Both the position numbers and the translations under genes were made by a program. DNA of 64,000 nucleotides from Paludibacter sp. (lineage in GTDB: Bacteria > Bacteroidota > Bacteroidia > Bacteroidales > Paludibacteraceae): positions 1 through 64,000 of the forward strand of contig JAQUWU010000023.1 in assembly GCA_028692715.1 (NCBI GenBank), in the 5' to 3' direction. Of the stretch, positions 18,820 through 27,940 are shown in pieces. Position 1 is the stretch's first letter. Every line of letters starts with the position of its first letter. Below the pieces are notes generated by a model that was not told where the DNA came from, did not search any database, and worked only from the letters and a program-made list of their open reading frames with translations.

Positions 18820-19458
18820 ATGACAAAAAGAATAATTTACAGCTTGAGTGTAATACTATTTTTCTTTCAAACAGGCTTTGCACAAAGTGACTCTCAAGCT
18901 GATAAAATTGTCTCCGATGTTCTTAACTCAGTAAATACAACTGCATTTAAAACCAATTTTAAGCTGGATATCAGAGACAAAGCAAACAATCAAAATCAAT
19001 CAACCTCGGGAACAATTACCATTAAAGGTTCAAAGTTTTACATCGACATGATGGATATGAAGGCTTGGTACAATGGAAAAACCCAATGGGCATTTATCCC
19101 TCAAAACAATGAAGTTTCAATTACAGAACCTACCGAGAAGGAACTTTCCGAGACAAATCCAATAGCCATTTTGTCAGGTTTCAAAACAAAAAGCTTTATC
19201 CGTTTCAGCAAGAAAAAATCGAATGAGTATTATATTATTGAAATGATTCCTAAAGTAAAAACATCTGATATTTTAAATATTGAAATTCAGGTGAACAAAA
19301 ACACTCATATTCTGGTTTCCTTAAAACTAACTGCTAAAAAAGGAAACACAACTCTTTTAACACTAAACAATTTTCAAAAAAACATAAAAGTCACTGACAA
19401 TTATTTTGTTTTCAATGCGTCAAAATATACAGGCGTTATTGAAAATGATTTAAGATAA
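18820..19458 (+). CDS. LolA-like periplasmic lipoprotein carrier
   Basis: A 212-residue exported protein with a signal peptide (MTKRIIYSLSVILFFFQTGFAQ, cleavage near residue 22). The body reads like the LolA/LolB open beta-barrel: ADKIVSDVLNSVN at the start, then short strands such as GTITIKGSKFYIDM and AWYNGKTQWAFIPQNNEVSI, and a closing FVFNASKYTG. LolA ferries lipoproteins from the inner to the outer membrane. In Bacteroidetes this ftsK-trxB-linked homologue is usually annotated as an outer membrane lipoprotein carrier. The sequence is divergent from E. coli LolA, so exact function is inferred. Confidence 0.75.
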   Translation: MTKRIIYSLSVILFFFQTGFAQSDSQADKIVSDVLNSVNTTAFKTNFKLDIRDKANNQNQSTSGTITIKGSKFYIDMMDMKAWYNGKTQWAFIPQNNEVSITEPTEKELSETNPIAILSGFKTKSFIRFSKKKSNEYYIIEMIPKVKTSDILNIEIQVNKNTHILVSLKLTAKKGNTTLLTLNNFQKNIKVTDNYFVFNASKYTGVIENDLR

Positions 19459-19766
19459 TAGAGTCTATATAAGTTAGACTGTTATTAATAATAGAACGCT
19501 AATATACTATGATTTTGCAGATATAATATCGGATTTTTTCTCGCCTTTGGCGAGAGGATAAAGACATAGATATTAAAATCTTACTCGATTTATCGGGGAT
19601 AAAATCCGTTTATAGATCTGTTTTTGCATTTTTTCTGCACAAATCCGCTAAATCTGCGTTTCTTTTATTTTAATATATAATTCAATTTATCAGATACTTA
19701 CAACTTATATATTGTATAATCATTGATTTAAATTTCGAAAAAACAAATAAAAAAAAACATATCATT
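19459..19766. repeat. Intergenic repeats between lolA and trxB
   Basis: 308 bp with a small hairpin CTCGCCTTTGGCGAG (19540-19554), which recurs as CTCGCCTTCGGCGAG at 63366-63380. It is followed by degenerate words such as aaatccgctaaatctgcgtt, typical of Bacteroidetes intergenic repeats. No open frame. Confidence 0.5.
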
Positions 19767-20708
19767 ATGAACGAAAAAGTACGTTGCCTGATTATTGGGT
19801 CAGGGCCTGCAGGTTACACTGCAGCAATTTATGCTTCCAGAGCAAATCTATCACCGGTTTTATACGAAGGAATGGAGCCTGGAGGTCAGTTAACTACCAC
19901 CACCGAAGTTGAAAATTTTCCGGGTTACCCCGACGGAATTACGGGACCTGAATTAATGGAAGACTTAAAAAAACAAGCTACACGTTTTGGTGCAGATATC
20001 CGCTTTGGGATGGTTTCATCAACCGATTTAAGTTCATCTCCCTACAAAGTGACTATCGATGGTGAAAAAGTAATTGAAGCCGAAACAATTATTATTTCAA
20101 CCGGCGCAACCGCTAAATATCTTGGCTTACCGGATGAGAAAAAATATGCCGGATCAGGTGTTTCTGCCTGTGCAACCTGCGATGGTTTTTTCTATCGTAA
20201 ATTAACCGTTGCGGTTGTAGGTGGTGGCGATACAGCTTGTGAAGAAGCAAGTTATCTGGCAGGATTAGCCAGTAAAGTTTATCTTATTGTAAGAAAAGAT
20301 TATTTACGCGCTTCAAAAATTATGCAGGAACGTGTATTTAGTAATCCTAAAATTGAAGTATTGTTCGAACACGAGACGCTGGGACTTACTGGCGAAGGCG
20401 TAGTTCAGGGAGCAAACCTTGTAAAAAGACGTGGACAAACCGATGAAGAACAGGTACAAATAAAGATTGATGGATTCTTTTTAGCAATTGGGCACAAACC
20501 CAATTCAGCAATTTTTAAACCTTGGATTGAAACCGATGAGGTAGGATACATAAAAACTCAGGCCGGAAGCCCACGAACAAATCTTCCGGGCATTTTTGCT
20601 GCAGGTGATGTGGCTGATCCACATTACCGACAAGCAATAACAGCAGCCGGAACTGGATGTCAGTCAGCCATTGAAGCAGAACGTTATTTGTCTGAAAAAG
20701 GAGTCTAG
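19767..20708 (+). CDS. trxB: Thioredoxin reductase
   Basis: NADPH-dependent flavoenzyme that reduces thioredoxin in the cytosol. The 313-residue length is standard. The FAD dinucleotide motif IIGSGPAGYTAA is at about residues 8-19. The redox pair is Cys135 and Cys138 in SACATCDGFF, where the family mostly has CATCDG. The NADPH motif VVGGGDTACEEA follows at about 150, and the closing FAD motif is GIFAAGDVAD near 280. A clean terminator follows. With lolA it forms the end of the ftsK cluster. Confidence 0.95.
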   Translation: MNEKVRCLIIGSGPAGYTAAIYASRANLSPVLYEGMEPGGQLTTTTEVENFPGYPDGITGPELMEDLKKQATRFGADIRFGMVSSTDLSSSPYKVTIDGEKVIEAETIIISTGATAKYLGLPDEKKYAGSGVSACATCDGFFYRKLTVAVVGGGDTACEEASYLAGLASKVYLIVRKDYLRASKIMQERVFSNPKIEVLFEHETLGLTGEGVVQGANLVKRRGQTDEEQVQIKIDGFFLAIGHKPNSAIFKPWIETDEVGYIKTQAGSPRTNLPGIFAAGDVADPHYRQAITAAGTGCQSAIEAERYLSEKGV

Positions 20709-21154
20709 GAATTTAAGAAACTTTATATTTTATTCGAACTACTCGCAATGTTAATTAACTATGCGTTTTTATTAAAAAAAAAATTGCTACAAAAGTTTGT
20801 AGCAATTTTTTTAGCATATGCAGATAGGTCATCTATCTGATTATCATTTATTAGTATATTTGTGTGATAATAATATATTAATTTGTATTTTTTGTTGCTT
20901 TCAATAAAAAAAATACAGAGAATTACCACCTAAATTAATATTATTTAACTCAACCATGGAATATGTGTTGATATTTGTTAGTATTTTTGTAGCAGTGATT
21001 TTATTCTTCAATAATCCCTTAAACATATTTATATTTGAATTTACTCTGAATTGTTGATGCAATCAGTTTATTATTAAATGTATTTAACAAAACTAAGATT
21101 GTTCAAAGAAATTACTAAAAATACAAAAATGTTTATCTATAAAAACACATAAAT
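20709..21154. other. Intergenic region before the T9SS protein
   Basis: 446 bp, very AT-rich. It contains the trxB terminator (20783-20812), a small hairpin CAGATAG/CTATCTG at 20821-20840 and two candidate -7 boxes, TATATTTG at 20855-20862 and TATTTTTG at 20982-20989. Either could drive the gene at 21155. Nothing else is seen. Confidence 0.45.
20783..20812 (+). terminator. trxB terminator
   Basis: ATTGCTACAAA and TTTGTAGCAAT form a perfect 11-bp stem with a 2-nt loop, followed by a T run. Confidence 0.9.
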
Positions 21155-24037
21155 ATGGTACGAAAGAAAATTACTCAACACCTAAAACAGACTATATTGC
21201 TATTAGTCATGTTAATATTTGCTGGTTTTGCACAGGGAGCAGATTTGATTTCTTTTAATTTAATATCGAATTACAACTCAACAAGTGGATTTTCAAGTGG
21301 TACAATGTCAACAACTGCCTCTAGTCCAACTTTTGCTAGTTCTTCTTATTTGCAAACAAATGGTTGGGATGCAGCCACTGCAGGCGGATTTAAAAGTTAT
21401 GAAACATCCAGTTTTAGCACTTTTGGTTATTACAACGTTGTGGTAAATGCCAGTATATATTCTCAAACAACTGGTCCTAGAGATTTTGCTGTTGAATATA
21501 AAATTGGCTCTGAAGGAACATGGACGCAAGCAGGGACATTTACAGTTGGCAGTACTGGTGCAAATAAACAAGTTACCCTTCCTTCTGCTTGTAAGAATCA
21601 AACTTCAGTATTTGTACGTTGGATTGCTACAAGTTACACATCAGTATCAAATGGTACTGTTACAAGTGCTTTTGCCCGCAATTATATTTATGGAGTTTCC
21701 ATCTCTGGAGATTTGCCAACAGTTCCAGAAAATCAGGCAACTACGATTCGTTTTGTTTCAATAACACCAACTACAATACGAGTAAGTTGCACACCTGGTA
21801 ATGGCGATAATCGTATTATTGTAATGCAAACTGATACTACACACGGTTTTATTTTACCAACAGACGATTATGATCCTATTGCAAATCCTATTTATGCTGG
21901 TGGAGAACAGGTTGTTTATAAAGGGACAGGTTCAATAGTTACTGTAACTGTACCATCCTCTACTAATGAGTATTTCTTTAGAGTTTTTGATTTTAAAATT
22001 AATGATGGTATGACACGTTATATTACATCTAGAGCTTCTGATAATCCGAAACTTTGTGCTTTAGCAACAATAACAACTGACCCAGCAACAAACGTGCGAC
22101 TGACACGTGCAACATTAGGTGCAACAATATCAAAAAAGAAAAGCACAATTATTGATAGAGGAATGGTTTGGAGTTTAACATCAGGAGACGAATTTTCAAA
22201 TAATAATGAATTTTCAGAATATGATACTCAGGAGGGTTTCTTTTCATTGAATTTTCCAGATGATCTTTATGGTACTAATAGTATTCCTAGAGGTCAAACA
22301 ATTTATTTTAAAGGGTATGTTGAGAATATCTCAGGTAAAATATATTCTGCGGAATCAAGTTTTACCAATGTTCCAACTTTTACCGGAACAGGCAATTGGG
22401 AAGACAATACTAAATGGAATGTACTCGAAGTTCCAGGAGCAAATGGAGATGCAACTTATGGTAGCATAGATGATAGTCCCGTCATTCACGGAAATTGCAC
22501 TTTAAATTCATCGAACAGTGTAACAAATTTAACGATAGACAGTAGTTATAAATTATCAATAAATACAGCAACAACCTTAAATATTGATGGTACTGCAACA
22601 AATAATAACAGTGTCAATGGTTTACTAATAAAATCTGGTTCTGGTGTTGCGAATGGATCAATTATTTTCGCTAATCCAGGAGCTAATTCAAGCGTTCCCG
22701 CATCGGTACAAATGTATTCAAAATCATATTGGGACACTCAATATCACTGGCAGTATTTTGGAATTCCTGTTCAAAGTACTACAGTTGGGACAACATTTAC
22801 TACCAGTGGAAACAGAGTCAGACAATACAACGAATCTAATATAGATCCGACAAACAGTGATATCGGTTTATGGTTACCATCTGGGATAGGAAATACAATG
22901 ACATCCAGTGAAAGTTTAGTTCCTGTTGTTGGCTACGAAGTAGTTAAACCATCTGCTTCTACATACACTTTTAAAGGGAATTTGAACACCTCCGATTTTA
23001 GCAATTATTCATTAGGTTACACTTCTGGTGCTGATTGGCAAGGAGATAATATTATTACAAATCCATTCGCCGGAGCAATTAACATAGCAAGCATTACATC
23101 TTCAAATACAGATGGAGCTGTTTATTTATACAATTCAGGAAGTCGAGAAGAGTGGGAATCAAACAGTGGCAGTTCAATTGATGGTGAAAGTCCCGGTCAA
23201 TATATTGCATCGAATGGAGCTTATGCGGGGAGTTTAGGAACACCAAATCAAATTCCATCAATGCAAGGCTTTTTGGTAAAAGCAACAGCATCTGGCGCAA
23301 CAATAACATTACCTTACAGTTCTGTAATAACGAATGAAAAGCCACAGCGCGTTAAACAATTAGCGGCAGCAGAAATAATAGGTTCTAGAATTGATGTTAC
23401 AGGCACAAAATATGCTGATAAAATGTGGATTTTTACTTCCGATAATTGTAGTAAAAATTTTGATCAGGGATATGACGCAGTTAAACTATTAGGCTCTGCT
23501 TCAACTCCCCAAATATACGCTACTGAGGTGGCTGGTGATTATCAGATTGATGCAGTTAATGACATGAATAATACAACATTAAGTTTCATGCCGGGAAGTG
23601 AAACAAATCTCAAACTGAAATTTACACATCAAAATATTGAACTGAAATATAGCAAGGTTTATTTAGTAGACTTAGAAGAGAATAAAACGATTGACATTAC
23701 TGAAAGTGGTTCAGAATATAGCTTTACATCAACATCTACTTCCACTCCTTCGGTAAGATTCAAAATAATTACGACTCCTTCATCCGTAACCTCTGAAAAT
23801 TCGTTGAATGATAATTCTAAATTAAACATATTTAGTACAAGCAACAATATACTAATTCAAAATGCCACTGATAAATCAGGTCAGGTGTATATTTATAATA
23901 TGTCCGGTTTGCTTATCCGAACGAACAAGATTCAATCAAATGAACTCACAACAATTTCAAATTTGACTTCGGGAGCGTATATTGTCAAAGCAACTATCGA
24001 TAATGATAAATATATTGAAAGATTAATCATCCGCTAA
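21155..24037 (+). CDS. Large T9SS-sorted surface protein
   Basis: A 960-residue exported protein. A basic N-terminus and hydrophobic core (about residues 14-28, ending FAQGA) form the signal peptide. The N-terminal 170 residues resemble a beta-sandwich seen in secreted proteins. Fibronectin-like stretches follow (TIRFVSITPTTIRVSCTPGN near 195, NVRLTRATLGATIS near 310). Then comes the module TGNWEDNTKWNVLEVPG...TLNSSNSVTNLTIDSSYKLSI found in many Bacteroidetes surface proteins. The last ~80 residues are the type A sorting domain (GQVYIYNMSGLLIRT...LTSGAYIVKATI...ERLIIR), which directs outer-membrane secretion and anchoring by T9SS. No catalytic motif is seen. It precedes the 229-residue protein by 5 bp, forming an operon. 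Confidence 0.8.
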   Translation: MVRKKITQHLKQTILLLVMLIFAGFAQGADLISFNLISNYNSTSGFSSGTMSTTASSPTFASSSYLQTNGWDAATAGGFKSYETSSFSTFGYYNVVVNASIYSQTTGPRDFAVEYKIGSEGTWTQAGTFTVGSTGANKQVTLPSACKNQTSVFVRWIATSYTSVSNGTVTSAFARNYIYGVSISGDLPTVPENQATTIRFVSITPTTIRVSCTPGNGDNRIIVMQTDTTHGFILPTDDYDPIANPIYAGGEQVVYKGTGSIVTVTVPSSTNEYFFRVFDFKINDGMTRYITSRASDNPKLCALATITTDPATNVRLTRATLGATISKKKSTIIDRGMVWSLTSGDEFSNNNEFSEYDTQEGFFSLNFPDDLYGTNSIPRGQTIYFKGYVENISGKIYSAESSFTNVPTFTGTGNWEDNTKWNVLEVPGANGDATYGSIDDSPVIHGNCTLNSSNSVTNLTIDSSYKLSINTATTLNIDGTATNNNSVNGLLIKSGSGVANGSIIFANPGANSSVPASVQMYSKSYWDTQYHWQYFGIPVQSTTVGTTFTTSGNRVRQYNESNIDPTNSDIGLWLPSGIGNTMTSSESLVPVVGYEVVKPSASTYTFKGNLNTSDFSNYSLGYTSGADWQGDNIITNPFAGAINIASITSSNTDGAVYLYNSGSREEWESNSGSSIDGESPGQYIASNGAYAGSLGTPNQIPSMQGFLVKATASGATITLPYSSVITNEKPQRVKQLAAAEIIGSRIDVTGTKYADKMWIFTSDNCSKNFDQGYDAVKLLGSASTPQIYATEVAGDYQIDAVNDMNNTTLSFMPGSETNLKLKFTHQNIELKYSKVYLVDLEENKTIDITESGSEYSFTSTSTSTPSVRFKIITTPSSVTSENSLNDNSKLNIFSTSNNILIQNATDKSGQVYIYNMSGLLIRTNKIQSNELTTISNLTSGAYIVKATIDNDKYIERLIIR

Positions 24038-24042
24038 ATATC

Positions 24043-24732
24043 ATGAATATGAAAAATAAGAAAATATTAATTATTTCATTAGGAACATTTACTGTCATCA
24101 GTTTAGTATTGGCATTAATACTATCTCCATTAAGAAGTTATAACTCTGCAAAATTGAATATACTTGATGAATCAAAAGCGGTTCTTGGTGTTGAATTTAA
24201 TGGGAAAATCAAAAACGCACGAGAAGCGCTAAACAATCAGTATATGCCTAATAGTAGCCTAAATATTGTAGGCAACAAAACATCTTCAAAAGAAGTTTCC
24301 AAAACCCAACAAAATACAGGAGCTGGAACACATAATAATGTTGGAAGTGGAGTGACTGCTTATAACAATTACAATAAAACGAGTACAAATGGAGCTACCA
24401 ATGCTTTTAGTTCAGAAGGTAACAGTTCTAACAAAAATTCAAAGTCTGTTTCTCCATCGAATATAAATATTGGGATGCTTTCTTCAACCCCAACAAACAA
24501 CAATACAAAAAAAACAAGCTTCAACAATGGTGTGGCATCACTTACTACTGACTTGACGAAAGCTTCAGGTGTTAGCACAAAATTCAGTGTTGATGGTGGA
24601 CCTCCTCCAAGTGAAGACAACGGCGATGTACCTCCAACACCATCTCTTCCTATTGGTGATGGAATGAACTTTCTCTTAGTACTCGCAGTTGTTTTTACAG
24701 GGGTTAAAGCTAAAAGAATATTATTAAATTAA
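24043..24732 (+). CDS. Low-complexity exported protein with C-terminal sorting-like tail
   Basis: A 229-residue protein of unknown function. It starts with a hydrophobic anchor or signal (about residues 7-28) and continues with a Ser/Asn/Thr-rich low-complexity region. The end is a Pro-rich GGPPPSEDNGDVPPTPSLPIGDG, a hydrophobic stretch NFLLVLAVVFTGV and a basic end KAKR. That layout (Pro-x-acidic/Gly motif, short transmembrane stretch, basic cap) resembles the PID/PEP-CTERM type of sorting tails reported in Bacteroidetes. No sortase-like partner is visible. It follows the T9SS gene by 5 bp and is closed by a terminator at 24751-24784. Confidence 0.6.
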   Translation: MNMKNKKILIISLGTFTVISLVLALILSPLRSYNSAKLNILDESKAVLGVEFNGKIKNAREALNNQYMPNSSLNIVGNKTSSKEVSKTQQNTGAGTHNNVGSGVTAYNNYNKTSTNGATNAFSSEGNSSNKNSKSVSPSNINIGMLSSTPTNNNTKKTSFNNGVASLTTDLTKASGVSTKFSVDGGPPPSEDNGDVPPTPSLPIGDGMNFLLVLAVVFTGVKAKRILLN

Positions 24733-24750
24733 AATAATCAATTCTATTTT

Positions 24751-24784
24751 AAGAGTCAGCAATTTTTTGTTGACTCTTTTTTTT
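24751..24784 (+). terminator. Terminator after the T9SS/low-complexity operon
   Basis: AAGAGTCA and TGACTCTT pair over a T-rich loop, followed by a T run. Confidence 0.8.
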
Positions 24785-24832
24785 CATAATATGGATATTT
24801 CGTTAATGCTTTCAGTTGTTCCGGTTTTTTTG

Positions 24833-24840
24833 TACTTTTG
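24833..24840 (+). promoter_or_regulatory. -7 box of the DUF4199 operon
   Basis: TACTTTTG fits TAnnTTTG, 23 bp before the ATG at 24864. Confidence 0.5.
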
Positions 24841-24863
24841 CATAAATTATTAAATAAGCTATT

Positions 24864-25370
24864 ATGCAACCGAATATAATTAAATCTGCCATGACAAATG
24901 GGTTGATCTTGGGGGTTCTCTTTTCAGTCAATTTTTTACTTTCAGTATCAAAATCAATTCCATTAGTATTATTATCCTATGGGTTGATGGCATTCATTCT
25001 TGTTTTAACTTTTCAATTTTCAAAACGATTTAGAGATAAAGAATGTAACGGTATAATAAGTTTTGGAAAATCCTTCTCTTTTATATTACTATCATATTTT
25101 TTTGCTGCATTAATTTCCTCTATCGTCAAATTTATATATTTTCAATTTATCAATCCGGAATATCTTTCAAAATTATTAAATGAAAGTATGAAAGCGGTTG
25201 AAATGTTGAAACTACCTATTGATAGTGCTTCATACGAACAAATGGAAGGAATGATGAAACCTGCCACTTTTTCACTTCAATTTGTATGGTTGAATGTTTT
25301 TATGGGGACTATAATTGGGCTCATTATGTCACCATTTATCAAAAAAGAAAAAAATATTTTTGAGGATTAA
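24864..25370 (+). CDS. DUF4199 inner-membrane protein
   Basis: A 168-residue membrane protein with four predicted transmembrane helices (about residues 9-27, 30-50, 68-92, 135-158) and a long loop between helices three and four. The pattern (MTNGLILGVLFSVNFLLS..., FSKRFRDKECNGIISFGKSF) matches DUF4199, a family found almost only in Bacteroidetes and typically placed directly before a GT2 glycosyltransferase, as here (27 bp to the ATG). No reaction is known. It may be a membrane partner of the glycosyltransferase, which is inference from context. Confidence 0.8.
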   Translation: MQPNIIKSAMTNGLILGVLFSVNFLLSVSKSIPLVLLSYGLMAFILVLTFQFSKRFRDKECNGIISFGKSFSFILLSYFFAALISSIVKFIYFQFINPEYLSKLLNESMKAVEMLKLPIDSASYEQMEGMMKPATFSLQFVWLNVFMGTIIGLIMSPFIKKEKNIFED

Positions 25371-25397
25371 TATTTACAAATTTTGAAAGACACAACC

Positions 25398-26348
25398 ATG
25401 GATATTTCTATTATTGTTCCCCTGTTTAACGAGGAAGAATCATTACCAAAACTTTTTGAATGGATAGAGAAAGTCATGACTGAAAACAAATTCAGTTACG
25501 AAATAATTTTTGTAAATGATGGGAGTACTGATAAATCATGGCATGTCATTGAAGAATTACAAAAAAAATCTTCTAATGTCAGAGGGTTAAAATTCAAGCA
25601 CAATTACGGAAAATCTCCAGCTTTATATTGTGGCTTTGTTGCTGCAAAAGGAGATGTTGTCATAACAATGGATGCTGACCTTCAAGACAGCCCTGATGAA
25701 ATTCCGGGACTTTATGCAATGATTAAAACGGAAGATTTCGATTTGGTGTCCGGTTGGAAAAAGAAAAGGTACGATTCGAAACTTTCGAAGAATTTACCAT
25801 CTAAAATATATAACGCTACTGCCCGAAAGGTCACCGGATTAAAACTGCATGATATGAACTGTGGTTTAAAAGCCTATAAAAACGAAGTAGTAAAAAATAT
25901 TGAAGTGTATGGCGAGATGCACCGTTATATTCCTTTTTTAGCAAAAAATGCAGGATATACAAAAATCGGGGAAAAGGTTGTTGAGCATCGTAAACGTCAA
26001 TTTGGGGAAACAAAATTCGGTCTAAATCGGTTTGTTAACGGTTATCTCGACTTGATGACCTTGTGGTTTCTTTCCAAGTTCGGAAAAAAACCTATGCATT
26101 TTTTTGGATTAATTGGCAGCTTGATGTTTATACTGGGATTTTTCGCCGTTGTTGCAGTTGGTATAAATAAGTTGATTGCAATAGTTAGCCATGTAAATGC
26201 ACCGTTAGTTACAGATAGCCCATATTTCTACTTGTCGATATTGGCAATGGTATTAGGAACTCAACTTTTCTTAGCAGGATTTGTTGCTGAAATAGTAGCC
26301 CGAAATTCGAGTGAAAGAAATAACTATAAAATTGAAAAAGAAATTTAG
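25398..26348 (+). CDS. Family 2 glycosyltransferase, DPM1/GtrB type
   Basis: Membrane-associated glycosyltransferase of the dolichol/undecaprenyl-phosphate mannosyltransferase type, which moves a sugar from a nucleotide donor to a polyprenyl phosphate. From the ATG at 25398 it is 316 residues. A GT-A fold starts at MDISIIVPLFNEEESLP, with VNDGSTD near 38, the metal-binding DAD in TMDADLQDSPDEIP, and HRKRQFGETKFG near 205. Two C-terminal hydrophobic segments (about 235-262 and 275-300) anchor it. An in-frame TTG at 25383 is less likely because GT2 proteins start at the first beta strand. The sugar is unknown. Confidence 0.88.
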   Translation: MDISIIVPLFNEEESLPKLFEWIEKVMTENKFSYEIIFVNDGSTDKSWHVIEELQKKSSNVRGLKFKHNYGKSPALYCGFVAAKGDVVITMDADLQDSPDEIPGLYAMIKTEDFDLVSGWKKKRYDSKLSKNLPSKIYNATARKVTGLKLHDMNCGLKAYKNEVVKNIEVYGEMHRYIPFLAKNAGYTKIGEKVVEHRKRQFGETKFGLNRFVNGYLDLMTLWFLSKFGKKPMHFFGLIGSLMFILGFFAVVAVGINKLIAIVSHVNAPLVTDSPYFYLSILAMVLGTQLFLAGFVAEIVARNSSERNNYKIEKEI

Positions 26349-26378
26349 CCGAATTTTTAATTGAAATAAACGTATAAA

Positions 26379-26753
26379 ATGAAACAGCTCTTACTTGTTG
26401 GATTTGGAGGTTTTATCGGAAGCATCTTACGCTATCTGGTGTCGAAATTAAACTTGTACTGGCATTTTTTATCATTACCCATTGGAACACTTTCGGTAAA
26501 TATTCTGGGTAGTTTTATCATTGGATTGCTTGTAGGGGTTTCCACCAAAAGTGAAATAATTTCTCCTGATTTACGTTTGTTTTTAATGGTCGGCTTTTGT
26601 GGTGGTTTCACTACCTTTTCGTCTTTTTCAAATGAAAATATGATGCTGATACAAAACGGACAGATATTTACTGCATTATTATATACCGGTTTAAGTATTT
26701 TTCTAGGTTTTATTGCAGTTTATCTTGGTTATTTAAGTTCTAATCTTTTATAA
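26379..26753 (+). CDS. crcB: Fluoride channel CrcB/Fluc
   Basis: A 124-residue, four-helix fluoride channel subunit that exports fluoride passively as a dual-topology dimer. Hallmarks are GGFIGSILRYL near residue 9, the Asn-containing GTLSVNILGSFIIG (about 37-50) and the pore-lining GFCGGFTTFSSFSNE (about 72-86) with its paired Phe residues. A DUF190 gene, the usual accessory of crcB, comes 276 bp later, the gap being filled by repeats. I see no fluoride riboswitch in the 30-bp gap upstream. Confidence 0.93.
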   Translation: MKQLLLVGFGGFIGSILRYLVSKLNLYWHFLSLPIGTLSVNILGSFIIGLLVGVSTKSEIISPDLRLFLMVGFCGGFTTFSSFSNENMMLIQNGQIFTALLYTGLSIFLGFIAVYLGYLSSNLL

Positions 26754-27029
26754 TACAATGGTTCGTTATAAAACAATTTATTAATTTAGTATTCAGGCAA
26801 TTAAAACGATTAACCCTTTTAAAATATCAAATATATTTTTTTTAATTAAACGCAAAGAACGCTAAGCATAATAATTTTGTAATATACAGTACTTCATATA
26901 TATATATATGCAAAGAACGCAAAGAGAAAAACTTGAAGTTTTTCTTGGCGGCTTAGCATCTTGGCGCCTTTGCGCCTGCCTGCTGCAGGTAGGTTGAAAA
27001 ATAAAATTTTATAACGAACTATTGATAAT
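26754..27029. repeat. Intergenic repeat block splitting crcB from DUF190
   Basis: 276 bp built of repeats. CGCAAAGAACGCTAAGC near 26850 is echoed in inverse near 26951-26975 (GCTTAGCATCTTGGCGCCTTTGCG). Between them is the hairpin AGAAAAACT/AGTTTTTCT (26925-26945). The CCTGCC palindrome is at 26975-26993. These words (gcaaagaacgcaaag, ggcgcctttgcg) are a familiar Bacteroidetes intergenic repeat. No gene. Confidence 0.6.
26975..26993. repeat. CCTGCC palindrome, copy 2
   Basis: CCTGCCTGCTGCAGGTAGG, near-identical to 9541-9559 and 63469-63487. Confidence 0.6.
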
Positions 27030-27383
27030 ATGGACACAAATGAAAACAGTATTCTGAAAATTTATGCAAGTAGTACTGATAAGATCGGTACCGATTTGCT
27101 TTACGAACATATAGTTGTTTTAGCAAAGAAAAAATCAATTGCTGGTATTACTGTTTATCGTGGGATAATGGGATTTGGGTTAAGTAATAACGAAATTGAG
27201 ACTTCCCGATTTTGGGAATTAACAGAAAAGCTTCCCATTGTTATTGAAATGATTGACAAAACTCAAATACTTGAAAACTTTTATCAGTTTATTTTAAATG
27301 ATCTTAGACTACTCCCTAAAGGCTGCCTTGTAACAATGCACCCAATTGAAATTAAATTTCAAAAGACAGGAAATAAAAAATAA
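27030..27383 (+). CDS. DUF190 protein, CrcB-associated
   Basis: A 117-residue soluble protein of the DUF190 family (PII-like ferredoxin fold): LKIYASSTDKIGTDLLYEHIVVLAKKKSIAGITVYRGIMGFG, then IVIEMID and FYQFIL. The family is widely linked to crcB and is thought to be regulatory; no ligand is proven. Here it is the next gene after crcB on the same strand, separated by a repeat block, which supports the assignment. It is followed 17 bp later by the next gene, so they may be co-transcribed. Confidence 0.85.
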   Translation: MDTNENSILKIYASSTDKIGTDLLYEHIVVLAKKKSIAGITVYRGIMGFGLSNNEIETSRFWELTEKLPIVIEMIDKTQILENFYQFILNDLRLLPKGCLVTMHPIEIKFQKTGNKK

Positions 27384-27400
27384 TTTATTAAACAAAGCTA

Positions 27401-27925
27401 ATGGATACATTGGAAATTTTGAAAATCGTATTACCGGCATTACTTGTTTTAATCACAGCTTATCTGCTGATTGATAAATTATTGCGAAGTGATGAAAAAA
27501 GGAGAAAATTTGAATTGTTTAAGAATAATTTATCTGTCACTACGCCTCTTCGCCTTAGAGCCTACGAACGATTGATCTTAGTTTTGGAAAGAACAAATCC
27601 CAATATATTATTATTGAATACCATAAAGTCTGACATGACTAGCCGGGATTTACATACCGCTTTATTAAGTTCTATACGTCAGGAATTTTCACACAATTTA
27701 TCTCAACAAATTTACGTTAGTAACGAAAGTTGGAATTATTTTCGTTCGGCGCAGGAAAGTTTACTCCGTTTGGTAAATACTTGCGCTGCTCAATGCAATC
27801 CAAACGAAAAGGCCGGCATTCTAGCTGAGCGGATTATTCAGGTTTTTAGCAATAGCGAACAGACCCCAACTGAATTAGCAATAAGTAAACTTAAGGAAGA
27901 GGTTCAATCTCTGTTTAAAGTATAA
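27401..27925 (+). CDS. Single-pass membrane protein, probably DUF7935-like
   Basis: A 174-residue protein with one N-terminal helix (about residues 6-28, ILKIVLPALLVLITAYLLIDKLL), a basic stretch and a helical cytoplasmic domain (PLRLRAYERLILVLERTNPNILLL...LHTALLSSIRQEFSHNLSQQIYVS). Similar small membrane proteins are conserved in Bacteroidetes and I believe fall in DUF7935. No function is known. It lies in a close-packed run with the DUF190 and DUF6452 genes (17 and 15 bp gaps). Confidence 0.6.
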   Translation: MDTLEILKIVLPALLVLITAYLLIDKLLRSDEKRRKFELFKNNLSVTTPLRLRAYERLILVLERTNPNILLLNTIKSDMTSRDLHTALLSSIRQEFSHNLSQQIYVSNESWNYFRSAQESLLRLVNTCAAQCNPNEKAGILAERIIQVFSNSEQTPTELAISKLKEEVQSLFKV

Positions 27926-27940
27926 ATTCAATGATTAATT

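Noticed and set aside
26840..27000. CRISPR array
   Set aside because: The repeated words are irregular, inverted and unspaced; no constant repeat-spacer period and no cas genes.
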